Assembly (NCBI GenBank): GCA_020631735.1
Contig: CM036152.1
Span: 149,183,307-149,247,306, forward strand
Length of the DNA: 64,000 nt
Direction: 5' to 3'
Source of the DNA: Saccharum officinarum
Lineage: Eukaryota; Streptophyta; Magnoliopsida; Poales; Poaceae
Under the pieces are notes generated by a model, which saw nothing but the letters and a program-made list of their open reading frames with translations, was not told the origin of the DNA and did no database searches. Positions 11,001-22,039 of the stretch are shown one piece after another. The stretch's first letter is position 1. The number at the start of each line of letters is the position of its first letter. Both the position numbers and the translations under genes were made by a program.

Positions 11001-11498
11001 TTGGGTTTTTTTGCCCAGCTTCGGCAAAGCTGGAATTTTTTTTCTTGCTTTTGTTTTCTGTTTTCTCGCATCAAAACCCTGCAAAATCACAAATTATAAT
11101 CCAATTTCACCAGAAGCACCGGTAGCACCATTTATATCACAATTTCATCACATTTGTCGCCAACATCACCACATATATCACAATAACGCACAACATCACA
11201 TATATCTCACATATATGTCTCAATAACAACCACATAAGTGCATTACAACCATCACATGAAGTCCAACACGTCGAACACCACAAGTCGACGTCCATCACAC
11301 GAAGTTCAACATAACAAGTCTAGGTCCATAACGAAGAAAAGAAATACATGACAACAACTACGACAATACGGTGGATACATGATAATACAATCGACAAGTA
11401 CCTAGCTCGTCGCGCCGTCCCCGGTCTCGTCGTCCGCTCCACCCCCAGAGCCCCTAGGGTTTGCCCACAGAAACCCCCTTGGACCAAACTGAGGCGCC

Positions 11499-14400
11499 TA
11501 CGCGTACTGCCACCCTCCGCGCACCGGCGGCCACGAGTACGTCGGAGGAGGGTCACGCGGAGGTGGATACGGTGGATAGGGTGCAGGTGGTGGATACGAC
11601 ATCATCTGATGGCCGGGACCTCCAGGAGACGGGTTCGAACCCGCCGACTGTACCTGCACAAGTTAAACGCCAAGTGATGTCATTAGTATCTGCAGCATGG
11701 ACGCACAAGTTAAAGCAAGAGTCAATATACTCACCGGGGTCCCTCCAGGAGCGACAGGAGCAGGCACAGGAAAAAACTCTGGAGGAGGAGGCGGTGGAGC
11801 AAACATTGGAAGAGGAGGCGGTGTAGACGCCCCGGACGTCTGCATGGACTGGAAGAAGCTGGCCATGTTCTGCATCTGAGTGTTGTAGTGCTGCTGCAGG
11901 CTTTGCTGGTAAGCCATCTGTTGCGCCATCATCTGCGCGTGCAACGTGGCGATCCTCTCCTCCATCTTGGCCTCCATCTGGGCCTGCAATATTACATCCG
12001 TAGTGTTGATTGTATGTACAGGTGCGAAACGAGTGAACGACGAACAAAACGGCACTTACCTATGACGCTGACTGCCGCCGGGGCGCTACGAGGATGTTGC
12101 TGGAGCTCGTGGGCGTGGATCGAACCTGGGTCAGCGTAGGAACCTGGGACGGGTCGAGGGCGCTGTGGGCCATGTAGTAGCGGTCGTGCTGCTTCCCTGG
12201 TCCCAACCTCTATAGGAGGTCTGTGTCTAGGGGCTCGGCGGTGGGGTCGAACGTCTCCCCGTAGCGCTGGCGAGCCGCGACGGTGTACTCGGTGGCCTTC
12301 TCGTAGGCGGTGGGGTTGGTGTACGCATCGGGTCCGTCCTCCGGGTTGTAGACGTTGTTTAGATCCGTCGCCTTGCCCTTGTGAGAGAGGAGGTACGCGG
12401 TGTACTCGTTGATTTCCTGCCCACCGTGCGTCTGCGTCTGTATTGAAAACACAAACATGGTTACAAGTATTGACAATTGAGCGCAAGGATTAAGACATGA
12501 ACGGACGCATACCCATCTTGTCACGAACTGGGGGAGGGGTTGATTCCCTTGGTGGTGTGACACCCCTCGCATCTGCGCGCGGCGGCCCTGACGGTCGGCG
12601 CGCCTCGCGTACGCCTCATCCGTGCGCCACATGCGCACAATCTCCGTCCAGCATTCCCTGTGGTTGTCGCACCACGACGGACACACCTGCATGACATCAA
12701 GTATTTGACATGCGAGAAGATTAGTGTAATGTTTCACTGAAGGAATCTGAACGAATGTTGTCATACTTAATTACCTGCTCGTATTGCGCTTGGGTGAGGT
12801 CGGCCTCCCTCGAGTTCATTCTCTGGCGGATTTGGGGCTTCTTGATGTTCTCTCCAAGAACGTTGGCGTGGAAGTCGCGGATGGCCTGTATGCGCGCCTC
12901 ATGGTACAGGTCCTTGAGACGATCTTTGCAGACCGCCTCCTGCACTCGCGCCGCCTGGGCTGCTTTACCCTCCTCGCACGTGAAGAAGTCCTGCACACAG
13001 ACACATCATGTAGCATTTCCTTTTTGCAAGAAGTCCGACGAATGCATACTATTTAGCAATGCGGTGCGATGAAAGACTCACCCAAAACTCCCTCTTTATC
13101 TTTGCCGCGATGGTCTCACCACCCTCCTCGACGAGGTAGAAGTGGGACCACTTGGTGGGCACCTTCATCTCGCCGTTGACGTTGACAAGGCCAGGGTAGT
13201 ACTCCTTAATCAGGAGGCCCTGGATGCCATTGATATGGCGTGCTTGACCTGCTCCACTCACAATCTTCCAGGAACTGCACGAGTCATTAAGAACAATTGT
13301 TAGTCTTCAGTTCGATTTTTGACATGTCATATGAACAAGTAGTGAAATCAATAATGGTTACTTACGTCTGGCCCACGGGTGTGATCACCGGGCGCTGGTG
13401 GAATTGCGGCCGCACCCTAGGAAGCTGCGTGGGCCCGCGCGAGTACACCTTGGCCACGCCTGACGAAGTCGAAGCCGTCTCGCCTGGTGTAGGCACGTCG
13501 TCGCCGTCGTCGTCGTCATCGTCGTCGTCGCCGCCGCCGCGCTCATCGTCACCCCCTTGCGAGGACGAGAACGGCAGCCTCCTGGTCGCCTGGCGACGTC
13601 CGCTGGGGGGCTGGGACCCCCTACTGGACGACCCGCGCACCAACACCTCCTCCTCGTCGTCGTCGTCGCGGTCTCCTGCGGGGGGACCTGGTACGCCGAG
13701 CGTACTGCTCGATGCGGCCGCTGCCGCCGTCCGCCTAGCATTTTGCCGAGTGCCTGCAATGACAAAGAACAAAACTGTTAGCATAAATAAATGACAAGTA
13801 CTTGTAAAGGAACATAATAATAACAATATAGTATTACATGGCCTCGTAATTATCTCCGCGAATGGCAATATCTCGGGCGTGGAGTCGTCATCTCTATCAC
13901 TATCGTCGTCATCGCTATCAATATTGTCGAGCTCCCTTAAGTCATCACTGTCATCATCATCCTCATCGTCACCATAGTCATCATCATGTACCTCCTCCTG
14001 GACAACTCCATCGCGCTGCATCTGCCATCGCTCAAGCATTCTTAAGTCCCTGGCATCCTGCACCTCCTCACCCTCGTCCTCATCGATTTCGTTGTCTACT
14101 TCCATGCCCATGAACGAACCAATGTCGATCTCCAAGGTACCTTCTAGCCCCTCAGGTTGATAGAACTCATCGGTGCTTGGGTCAAAGTTGTAATCGTCGT
14201 CGTTTGGGAGAGGCGCTTTGCCGCGCGGCGACACCAAATGCACAAGGCTCCACCCCGCAAGCTTCTCGTCTTTTTGGCATGCCCATGGGAGGTAATAAAC
14301 TTGCGTGGCGTCTCTGTTGGCCACAATGTAGACATCGTCTCCTTTATAGCTGCAGTCCTGTCGAATCTCGACTTGACCTATCGTAAGGTCTTTCCTCGTG

Positions 14401-17400
14401 ATATCAGGATCGAACCAATGGCATTTGAATACCACCGGCGCTAAAGTCCCGGCACCCTTAAAGTTGAGCTCGTATATCTCTTCGACTATGTCGTAGTAGT
14501 CCTTCCCATCCGTGCCGGGCGTACGAACTCCGTAGCACATGGTTTTTAGGTTGGGTCGACTCTCCTCGTAGCTTCTCGTGCGAAAGCGATAGCCATTCAC
14601 ATCATAAACGGTGAATGACTTCACCCTACGGGAGAAGCCACGACCCACCTGTTTCAATTCATCGCTCATTTCTGCATCCGTTCGGGCCTGCAAGGGTAGG
14701 AGATGAAATCAGGCACACCGTGGGAAAGAGGTTAGTTGGTTGGTACCTTTGTACAGAACCAGGAGATGAAATCGGGCACACCGTGTCTAAGAAGATTGTC
14801 TTCTTCTTGCTCGGTAGGAGCCCTATTGCCTCTCCAGTATTGACTAATAAATTCCCTGAAAGAAGGAAGAAACTAGAGGGTCAGACCATGATAGATGGAG
14901 GATAGTGACGGCGTAGGTAACAAGCTCATTGAGAACTTACTTCTGATAAGGAATCACTTCATCAAGGTTGATCAACAATGTGAACATGATAGTCTGCCAC
15001 TCCTGATGGTTCAACTGCTTGTTGGTACCTGCGCTTCCACTCCCGAGATCCCCTTGGAAAAGGCTGAGTATCGATGAGTTCTCGTCAGCGTTGTAACGAG
15101 GGGTTGGATTGTGCATGCTGGGAAGCTTCTCAGTATAATACGCCTGTGTGAAGGTCGACACCTCCTCTAGAACAGAGGCCTCTCCCACGGAAGCCTCAAT
15201 CTTGGCTTTATTTCTACAATTTTTCCGAACAAGCTTTAGACACCTCTCGATTGGATAGCACCAACGGGCCTGCACGGGACCCCCCAACCGTGCCTCGCGC
15301 GGTAGGTGCAAGATCAGATGCTGCATGGACAGAAAGAAACCGGGTGGAAATATCATCTCCAACTTGCAGAGCAACAGAGGTGCAGCCTTCTCCAGTTCAA
15401 CACAAACATCCCGAGACAACTCCTTGGCACAAAGCTGGCGGAAGAAGAAGCTCAACTCTGCCAGGACGCGCCACACATGCTCTGGGAGGTATCCCCGGGT
15501 CATCGCAGGAAGGATCCGCTCAATCCATATGTGGAAGTCATGGCTCTTCATCCCTAAGACTTTCATAGTCTGCAAGTTCACACCCCTGCTCAGATTCGCC
15601 GCATACCCATCGGGGAACTTTAACGTCTTGATCCACTGCAGAACTTCCTTCCTATCTGCCCTTTTCAGGATGTAATCGGTCGGCCCCCTTTTCCATTTCC
15701 TGCCGGGCGCAGGGGTCTTCATCACCAGGTTTGGTCTATCACAGATCATCTCCAGGTCCAGTCTAGCCTTGACGTTGTCCTTCGACTTTTTGCCAACGTC
15801 CATGAGTGTTGCCCAGAGTGCCTCGGCCACATTCTTTTCTGTGTGCATTACATCGATGTTGTGTGGAAGAAGAAGGTCCTTGAAGTAGGGGAGCCTAGTC
15901 AAGCCCGATATATGAGTCCACATGTGGTCCCGAGCATATCCCTTAAACCCACCTGTTTCCTCAGGTTCGAGAGCCTGTATGTCGGCAAGGACGGCGGCAG
16001 GGCTCTTAACCTGCGGAATGGGGCCGGTGACTTGAACGCCTTTCGTGAAGTGCTTTACATCTAGCCTGAATTCATGGTTCTCAGGCAGGAATTGGCGATG
16101 CTTGTCGAAAGAAGAAAACTTGCCGCCCTTGGCCAGCCAGGTGAACATCACATCTGCCTTGCATGTCGGGCAAGGGAACTTCCCGTGAACACACCACCCG
16201 CTGAATAAGCCATACGCCAGGAAGTCATGCATTGAATACTGGTACCACACATGCATTCTGAAATTCCTCTTCGTAGCCCGGTCGTACGTGAGTACCCCCT
16301 CTTCCCAAGCAAGTTCCAATTCATCCCACACCGGCTGCATGAACACACCCATATTGTCGCCCGGATGTCCAGGTATTATCAGCGTCAAGAGCACGTTCTT
16401 AGGTTCAAACATGACGCCGGGGGGGAGATTGAGGGGGATCACAAACATGGGCCAGCAAGTGTGCGGGGCCGCCATCATTCCAAACGGGTTGAACCCATCT
16501 ATTACCAGCGCTACGCGTACATTCCGAGCCTCCATAGCCTTGATAGGATTCATGTTATCGAAGTGCTTCCATGCATCACCGTCCGCCGGGTGTACCATCT
16601 TGTCAGGATGGTATCTTTTGTCATTCTTATGCCATGTCATCTGTTTCGTGGACTCCTCCGTCATATACAGCCGTTGCAGCCTCGGTAGGAAAGGAAGGTG
16701 TCGTACGACCTTCTCGGGGACCTTAGACTGTTTCATGCTGCCATCAGAGCCTTCTACCAACACGAACCTAGAGGCATCGCACTTCGGACAGGTTTTTGCT
16801 TCCTCGAGGTCTCCCCTGAACAGGACGCACCCCTTCGGACAAGCATGGATCCCCTCATACGGCATCTTAAGTGCATGAAGGAGCTTCTGTGTAGCGTAGG
16901 TGTTCGTCGGCAGGACATGATTTGCCGGAAGCAGTCCCCCAACAATGCTCAACACGAGATCGAAGCCGTCTCGACTAATGCCTAGCTGCGACTTCAACCC
17001 TATCAGGCGTGAGACGGCATCCAGTTGCGTTAGCTTTGTCTTCTCGTGAAGGGGCTTCTGTGCCGACTCCATCATGTCGTAGAAGGCCTTCGCGGTTTCC
17101 TCCGGATCTTCCTCCACATCCATTCCTTCGCCAAACCGTGCTTCGTGGAAGTCTGCCATCATGTCTGCCATCCCGCATCGCCATCATACTCCTCGAGGAT
17201 GGGTCGCACCACCTCGTCCCTAATAGGATGGTATTCACCATGGTGGCGCCAACAGGTATAGTTTGGAACGAACCCGTGCTTGAACAGATCTCTCAACACC
17301 TGAGCCTTTACTTTCTTCTTCTTGTTCCTGCACTCGCTGCAGGGACACGACATCCGAATCGACCCTTTAGCAGCTGGGCCAAATGCATGCTCTAGGAACT

Positions 17401-17470
17401 CAGTCGTCCCCCTGATCCATTCGTGGCTCTTACTTGCGAAGCCCGAGTACATCCACTCACGGTCACCCAT
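11499..17470 (-). pseudogene. CACTA transposase gene: TNP2 (TnpD-like) plus TNPA-like exons
   Basis: Read on the minus strand from ATG at 17470, the first block (17470-17159) is a transposase-associated zinc-finger-like domain (C-P-C-S-E-C within 38-45). A one-base frame change near 17165 separates it from the 744-codon TNP2 block (17171-14941), which includes CPKC and CPTC pairs and the TNP2 and DUF4218-like regions. Clear introns follow: GTAAGT at 14940 to CAG at 14856, and GTACCA at 14746 to GCAG at 14688. Exon 14687 onward holds a DUF4216-like domain and an Asp-rich tail. Further exons with good sites lie at about 13754-13370, 13276-13085, 12990-12776, 12690-12510, 12440-12061, 11980-11740 and 11664-11499. 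The last two are Gln-, then Pro-rich and TNPA-like. An in-frame TAG at 12212-12210 and the frame change suggest inactivity. Confidence 0.8.
14937..17171 (-). CDS. TNP2-family transposase core block
   Basis: This is the largest open block of the CACTA gene (744 codons), beginning MADMMADFHEARFGEGMDVE. TNP2 is the DDE transposase of plant CACTA elements, which cuts at the CACTA ends. Recognisable parts are the CPKGCVLFRGDLE and CPKCDASRF zinc-like pairs near residues 112-138, the VALVIDGFNPFG region near 220, the WCVHGKFPCPTC segment near 330, HNIDVMHTEKNVAEALW near 425, and a DUF4218-like segment (LPREARLGGPVQARWCYP) near 645. The frame stops just inside the intron whose GTAAGT donor starts at 14940, so the protein continues into the next exon. 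The ATG at 17171 is probably not the native start. Confidence 0.88.
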   Translation of the reverse strand: MADMMADFHEARFGEGMDVEEDPEETAKAFYDMMESAQKPLHEKTKLTQLDAVSRLIGLKSQLGISRDGFDLVLSIVGGLLPANHVLPTNTYATQKLLHALKMPYEGIHACPKGCVLFRGDLEEAKTCPKCDASRFVLVEGSDGSMKQSKVPEKVVRHLPFLPRLQRLYMTEESTKQMTWHKNDKRYHPDKMVHPADGDAWKHFDNMNPIKAMEARNVRVALVIDGFNPFGMMAAPHTCWPMFVIPLNLPPGVMFEPKNVLLTLIIPGHPGDNMGVFMQPVWDELELAWEEGVLTYDRATKRNFRMHVWYQYSMHDFLAYGLFSGWCVHGKFPCPTCKADVMFTWLAKGGKFSSFDKHRQFLPENHEFRLDVKHFTKGVQVTGPIPQVKSPAAVLADIQALEPEETGGFKGYARDHMWTHISGLTRLPYFKDLLLPHNIDVMHTEKNVAEALWATLMDVGKKSKDNVKARLDLEMICDRPNLVMKTPAPGRKWKRGPTDYILKRADRKEVLQWIKTLKFPDGYAANLSRGVNLQTMKVLGMKSHDFHIWIERILPAMTRGYLPEHVWRVLAELSFFFRQLCAKELSRDVCVELEKAAPLLLCKLEMIFPPGFFLSMQHLILHLPREARLGGPVQARWCYPIERCLKLVRKNCRNKAKIEASVGEASVLEEVSTFTQAYYTEKLPSMHNPTPRYNADENSSILSLFQGDLGSGSAGTNKQLNHQEWQTIMFTLLINLDEVIPYQK

Positions 17471-17575
17471 GCTCTGTCATGCGGCAATGTTAACATGTGA
17501 TAAAACCAGCAAGTGCATCTACAACGCGCTCCTACCATCTAATAGGTGAAGGATAGGTCCTAATCCCACCCGAGC

Positions 17576-17850
17576 ATGCGCAGACGAGGTTAGCTTCCAT
17601 GCTCCGCTCCCGTCCAAGATGGAATTTTGGCAGCACCTCCCCGCTGTTCTCCCGATACATGTCCCGGCGGGGAGAGTGTGTATCCAGAGAACAACGGGGA
17701 GGTCCTGCCGAAACTCCGACTCGGACGGGAGCGGAACATGGGAGCTAACCTCGTCTGCGCATCCTCGGACTGTCCAAATAACATTGACAATCTGAAACGG
17801 ATACGGTTATACATATGCGAAGAACGCATACTTCCAACCGTATCCGTTTC
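17576..17850. repeat. Two strong hairpins upstream of the CACTA transposase gene
   Basis: Arms of about 85 bp (17576-17660 and about 17680-17762) form an imperfect inverted repeat: ATGCGCAGACGAGGTTAGCT at the left end faces its complement at the right end. A second hairpin has perfect 15-bp arms, GAAACGGATACGGTT (17794-17808) and AACCGTATCCGTTTC (17836-17850), with a nested TATGCG/CGCATA stem. They lie in the 5' leader or promoter side of the transposase gene. A regulatory role is inference; they could also be small nested fold-back elements. Confidence 0.7.
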
Positions 17851-18224
17851 GGATGGGAGACGCCTAACTGGGTAACGCGACCTACGACTACATGTGGCGG
17901 AAAGAGGGGTCATACCGTAGGTGCCGGTGAAGAAAGGCTAGCGGGGCAGTGCCGAGTCGTGCTCCTCCGGCTAGCCTCCAATGGGAGCCCTCCTGAAAAA
18001 GAAAAACAATTAGTGAGAATGAAAAATTTCGGCAGCACCTCCCCTGTACGGGAAGGTTACCAAACCTGCAAGAAAAGACGGCACGATGGCCGACAAACAC
18101 ATATACATGTCAGACACGATGGCCGACAACCACAAATGTATTTCCAATTCATGCAGAAGAATATAAGCAGGTATTAACAAAGTAAACTACTACTACTAGT
18201 AGTACTACTACCTCGTCATCACTG

Positions 18225-18998
18225 ATGGCGTCACCGGCACGTGGAGCAGAGGCGCGCGCGAGGACGACGAGGCAAGGCGAGGACGGCGCGGCGAGGCGAG
18301 GACGGCGCGGCGAGGACGGCGACGCAGGGCCAGCGGACGGCGAATGGCGCGCGGACGGCGGATGGCGCGCGGACGGAGCGGGGCACGCCGGATCGGGGCA
18401 GGGCAGCGATGGCGCCGGGGCGGGTTGGGGCGAGGCCGCGGCCGCTACGGGGCGACGCCGGAGCTGCACGTGGCGGCGCGCCTGGCCGGGGCCAGATCGG
18501 GGCGGGGTAGCGCCGGTGAGGGGCCTGGGCGGGGCGGTCGGCGCCGGGAGGGCCCAGCGCGGGGGCCCGCGCGGGGGGACGTGCCGCGGGGGTGGCCCAG
18601 CGCGGGGGGAGAGCGGGGAGGGGGGCGATGCGGGGAAGGCCGCGCCGCTGGGGAGGGACCAGCGCGGGGGGGCCGCCGGGAGGGCCGCGCCGCGCGGGGG
18701 AGGGCGCGCGCGGCCGCCGGGGAGGGAGAGAGGGAGGGGAGGGGCGCGGGGAGGGGGAGGCGCGGGGGCGCGGCGCCGGGGAGGGAGAGAGGGAGGGGAG
18801 GGGCGCGGGGGAGGGGAGGGCGCGGGGGGGATGGCCGGCGGCCTGGCGCGCGCGGCCGCGGGGAGGGGGGCGCGGCGCGGGAGGGAGAGAGGGAGGGGAG
18901 GGGCGCGGGGGAGGGGAGGGCGCGGGGCGCGGCACCGGGGAGGGAGAGAGGGAGGGGAGGGGCGCGGGGGAGGGGGAGGGCGCGGGGGATGGTCGGCG
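18225..18998. repeat. G-rich low-complexity block (GGGAGGGAGAGAGGGAGGGG repeats)
   Basis: The plus strand is extremely G-rich. From about 18715 it repeats units of roughly 60-100 bp built on GGGGAGGGAGAGAGGGAGGG followed by GGCGCGGGGGAGGGG. Many runs of three or more G make G-quadruplex formation likely. It runs into the assembly gap, probably the reason assembly failed. Long open frames on both strands here (Gly/Arg-rich or Pro/Arg/Ala-rich) follow from base composition and are not called as genes. Confidence 0.75.
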
Positions 18999-19098
18999 NN
19001 NNNNNNNNNNNNNNNNNNNNNNNNNNNNNNNNNNNNNNNNNNNNNNNNNNNNNNNNNNNNNNNNNNNNNNNNNNNNNNNNNNNNNNNNNNNNNNNNNN
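18999..19098. other. Assembly gap of 100 N
   Basis: Exactly 100 N inside or at the edge of the G-rich block, so the true distance between the CACTA element and the LTR fragment to the right is unknown. Confidence 0.99.
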
Positions 19099-21278
19099 CA
19101 CCGTTCACGCTCGTGGCTGCTTCTCCGGCCGATTCCTCCTGGCCTTAGCTCCGCCCGCTTCCCTCCACCGCGTGCGTGCCTCCACTCCGCCGCTCGAGCT
19201 CAGGTGAGGGCCATTGGCCGCCCCCCTCTCCACACTACCGCCATGGCCGCTGTTGGCCGCAGCACGCATGGCCGGAGCTCCCTGGCCCTTCATACCTCCT
19301 CCGGTCTCGAGCATATTGCTCGCCGCTTCCCCTTCGCCTAGCGGTGCTCGCGCTCGCCTTCCTCGGCCGCCCCTGTGTGGCCTGCATTGACCGGCCGACG
19401 AGCTCCAGCGCCGCCGTGCCGCCATCCTCCCGCGCGCGAGCCTCCTCCGGACTCTCCGCGCCGCTCAGAGTTGGTGCGCTGGGTGCGTCCTCGGTGCGGG
19501 GAGCACGTTGGTGCCCCTCCACGTCGCCGGAGACCTCACCCGCGGCGAGTTCGCCACCGTCAGCGCCTCCCCCGCGCTGCTCTAGGCTGGCCGGCGGTCC
19601 GTTGACCCGTGGGTCCCGCGTGTCAACGCGTGTGGGTGCACTGCACCGGTGTATTCAGCGTTTTCACGGCGAATTTTTAAAAGAATTAAGGAAAATGATT
19701 TCTCAGAATTATAAAACAGCTTTGAAAAATCAAATCTCAAGATTTATAGCTCCAAAAATGATGAAAAAATTTTGAAATGTTCCTCTTGAATAGATCTACA
19801 GTTTAAAAATATCTCATATTATTTTTGTAACACTTTACTGTGCAAATTTATTTAATTGCTATAAATGCTGATATCTTAGAAAATATGTAGTAAATAAAAT
19901 AATGAAGGGAAAAATGTGATTCTTGTTGCTTTAATCTTTATTAGTGATGTACTTTCTAGGAAAAATATTAGTGAAGCATGTTCTGTGAGAAATTTTTGAG
20001 GTGTAGTACAAATGCTTTTAATTGATAATCTTTGTTATTTTTAGTAGAAAGCTAAATTTGTATAGAACATACATGTGATAATTTTTGTAGTATGTTAGTT
20101 TACTGTTAGTAACATAGGAAAAATGTGAAATCTGTTGTTTGATACTTTTTCTAGTACAAAATAATTTCATGCTCATATTTAGGCTATAACTTGTTTATTT
20201 TGTATAGATAGTTTTTCATATTCAATTCTCATGAAATTTTGGTAGTAGGTTATTTAGAGTAAGGGTAATCTACTGTAATTTTTGTAGATTTTTATCTACA
20301 CCAGAAATAGGTGTTGCTGTGTAACCCTAGTTAAATAGGAAATAAAAGATTATTCTTTATGTGAAATTAAGAGAAATAAAATATGTTTGGTGTATCTTTG
20401 AAGCATCATTATGCCTTGCTGATGTTGTGGTTGAGTTAGGTTGGTAAGCTTTGATAGCTTATGTTCACTTGTATGTGTAGATGATAGGCTAACTAATAGA
20501 AAAATAAGGTGCGTGTTTTAGGGTATATGTTCTTGGGTGACGTTGACTACCTTGTAAAAGAAATAGTTATATTCAAACTGCTCATTCCATGTGCTCATCT
20601 GCATCTCATGTCATCAAAGCACTCCACCACATCCGATGCATCATTCGCATGTTTACTTATGCACTTGCATCATACAGGATCACAGGAAGAGTCGCAGGTA
20701 GCAGTACAGGAGGAGCAGGCTTGGACGGATCAGCTGGAGCCCCATGCACAGGAGGTGCCCGAGGAGGAAGAGTCAGGCGAGGAGCTGCCAGAGTGCGTCG
20801 ACCACCATCCTAGCTTGTTTCGAAAGAGGCAAGCCCCGGAGCATTATAAGTCTCCTATTTTATAAAAGTTGTTCCTTACTACATGAACTATAGTTATATA
20901 TATATGTTGCATTAAGTTATAGGAATTGAGTGAAACCGTTGTTGCATTATTACCTTGGCCACCGGATTATCTTTCACCCTGTTAGGTCAGGATCGAGTAA
21001 ATTGCTTAGCCATGCTTAGACGGTAGAAGTCGGATGATTTCCTATCACCTACGAGTTATAGGTGGATACCGGGTTATGGTTAGCTGTAATTGTGATCATA
21101 AAAAGTAACCAAGTGTTGATGGATAAACGAAGACCGGGCAGAGTCTTATAGGGTTTTGGACTATAGTGATTCTGTCTGTGTCAATTAAGGACCGATCGTT
21201 GCTCGTCCCTCTTGTCATGTTGGACGCATGCCACACATTTAGCTGGCTGAATAAGTACCTTTCGACCGCGAAGCTAGT
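19099..21278 (+). mobile_element. Partial LTR of a Tekay/Retrosat2-like element
   Basis: The order is a GC-rich block (19099-19620), an AT-rich stretch with repeated TTTTTGTAG-type words (19640-20500), a small acidic ORF ending at 20865, and a tail with ACGGTAGAAGTCGGATGATTTCC near 21024. Each part has a counterpart in the same order in the minus-strand LTRs at 30475-57809 (for instance ACGGTAGAAGTCGGGTGATTTCC read from their minus strand). This is therefore a related but diverged LTR in the opposite orientation. It is cut at 21278 by the copia LTR. Its left limit is obscured by the gap and may extend into the G-rich block. Confidence 0.6.
20509..20865 (+). CDS. LTR-borne acidic small ORF (C-terminal part conserved)
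   Basis: An open frame of 118 codons within the partial LTR. The N-terminal half is hydrophobic and probably intronic. From the acceptor-like CATACAG before GATCACAGG (about 20678) the sequence becomes Gln/Glu-rich and ends with ELPECVDHHPSLFRKR. This core matches DLPECPDHRPSTFLKG in the LTR ORFs of the chromovirus array at about 31.9, 43.2 and 54.5 kb, although the surrounding DNA has diverged, which suggests coding constraint. Function unknown; no known domain is recognised. Confidence 0.45.
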   Translation: MRVLGYMFLGDVDYLVKEIVIFKLLIPCAHLHLMSSKHSTTSDASFACLLMHLHHTGSQEESQVAVQEEQAWTDQLEPHAQEVPEEEESGEELPECVDHHPSLFRKRQAPEHYKSPIL

Positions 21279-21987
21279 TGAAAGGATCAAGATGCCCAAG
21301 AGGGGGGTGAATTGGGCTTTTCTAAAAATTAAAAGCAAGAATTATATCCTACAAGCCAGAATTCACCCCTAGTGTCTACTTGTGTTCCTAGAGAGTCTAC
21401 CGATACAAAGTTTTGCACCGTAGTTTCCAATCCTAGTCTAGCATGGCAAGTCTAGGAATATAAAATAAGCAATGAAAGTAAATACAAGAATGTAAATGCT
21501 TGAATGTAAAGGGGCAAGGAACACGGCGATGTTTTTTCGAGGTATCGGAGAGTCGCCACTCCCCACTAGTCCTCGTTGGAGCACCCGCGCAAGGGTGTAG
21601 CTCCCCCTTGATCCGCGCAAGGATCAAGTGCTCTCTATGAGTTGATTCTTCGACACTCCGTCGCGATGAATCACCCAAAACCGCTCACAAGATGAGTTGG
21701 GTCATCCACAAGCTCCGCCGGATGATCACCGAACTCCCAATCACCACCATGCCGTCTAGGTGATGGCGATCACCAAGAGTAACAAGCTAGAACTCTCACT
21801 TGACCACTACGAGCCCAAATGAGAAGGTGGATGCACACTTGCTACTCTCTAATCGCTAGTGAGGAACTCTCAAGCTTTGATTCTCAAATCTCTATCCTCA
21901 CTAGTGCTCTTGCACTCCCTTGCACTCCAAAGGTGTTTTTCAGCTGATCAAATGAGCAAGAGACCTCTAAAAGAGGTGGTGGGGATG

Positions 21988-21995
21988 TATTTATA
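21988..21995 (-). promoter_or_regulatory. LTR TATA box
   Basis: Minus-strand TATAAATA in GTGTATAAATACATCC, about 45 bp downstream of the palindrome cluster. It likely drives the genomic RNA of this family. Confidence 0.6.
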
Positions 21996-22039
21996 CACCC
22001 CACAGACAAAACGAACCGTTGCCTGCTGACTCAGCAAAA

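Larger units (their letters stand above)
10609..18180 (-). mobile_element. CACTA (En/Spm) DNA transposon, one terminus visible
   Basis: The left terminus is CACTACAGCAAAACG at 10609, followed by a dense subterminal array of TTTGCCGACTGC repeats, the binding-site architecture of CACTA elements. The interior holds an exon chain on the minus strand with TNP2-family transposase sequence and a proline/glutamine-rich TNPA-like end, so the visible terminus is the 3' end relative to the gene. No matching ...TGTAGTG terminus or GCCGACTGC repeats were found to the right up to 21 kb. The right boundary is therefore approximate: the 5' terminus is deleted, or lies in or beyond the gap at 18999. Confidence 0.85.

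Noticed and set aside
10556..11226. ORFs of up to 172 codons in the CACTA subterminal region
   Set aside because: They are translations of the TTTGCCGACTGC repeat array in several frames.
18149..19341. Long Gly/Arg- or Pro/Ala-rich ORFs across the G-rich block and gap
   Set aside because: Produced by extreme base composition and by translating through N; no start context, domain or splice support.
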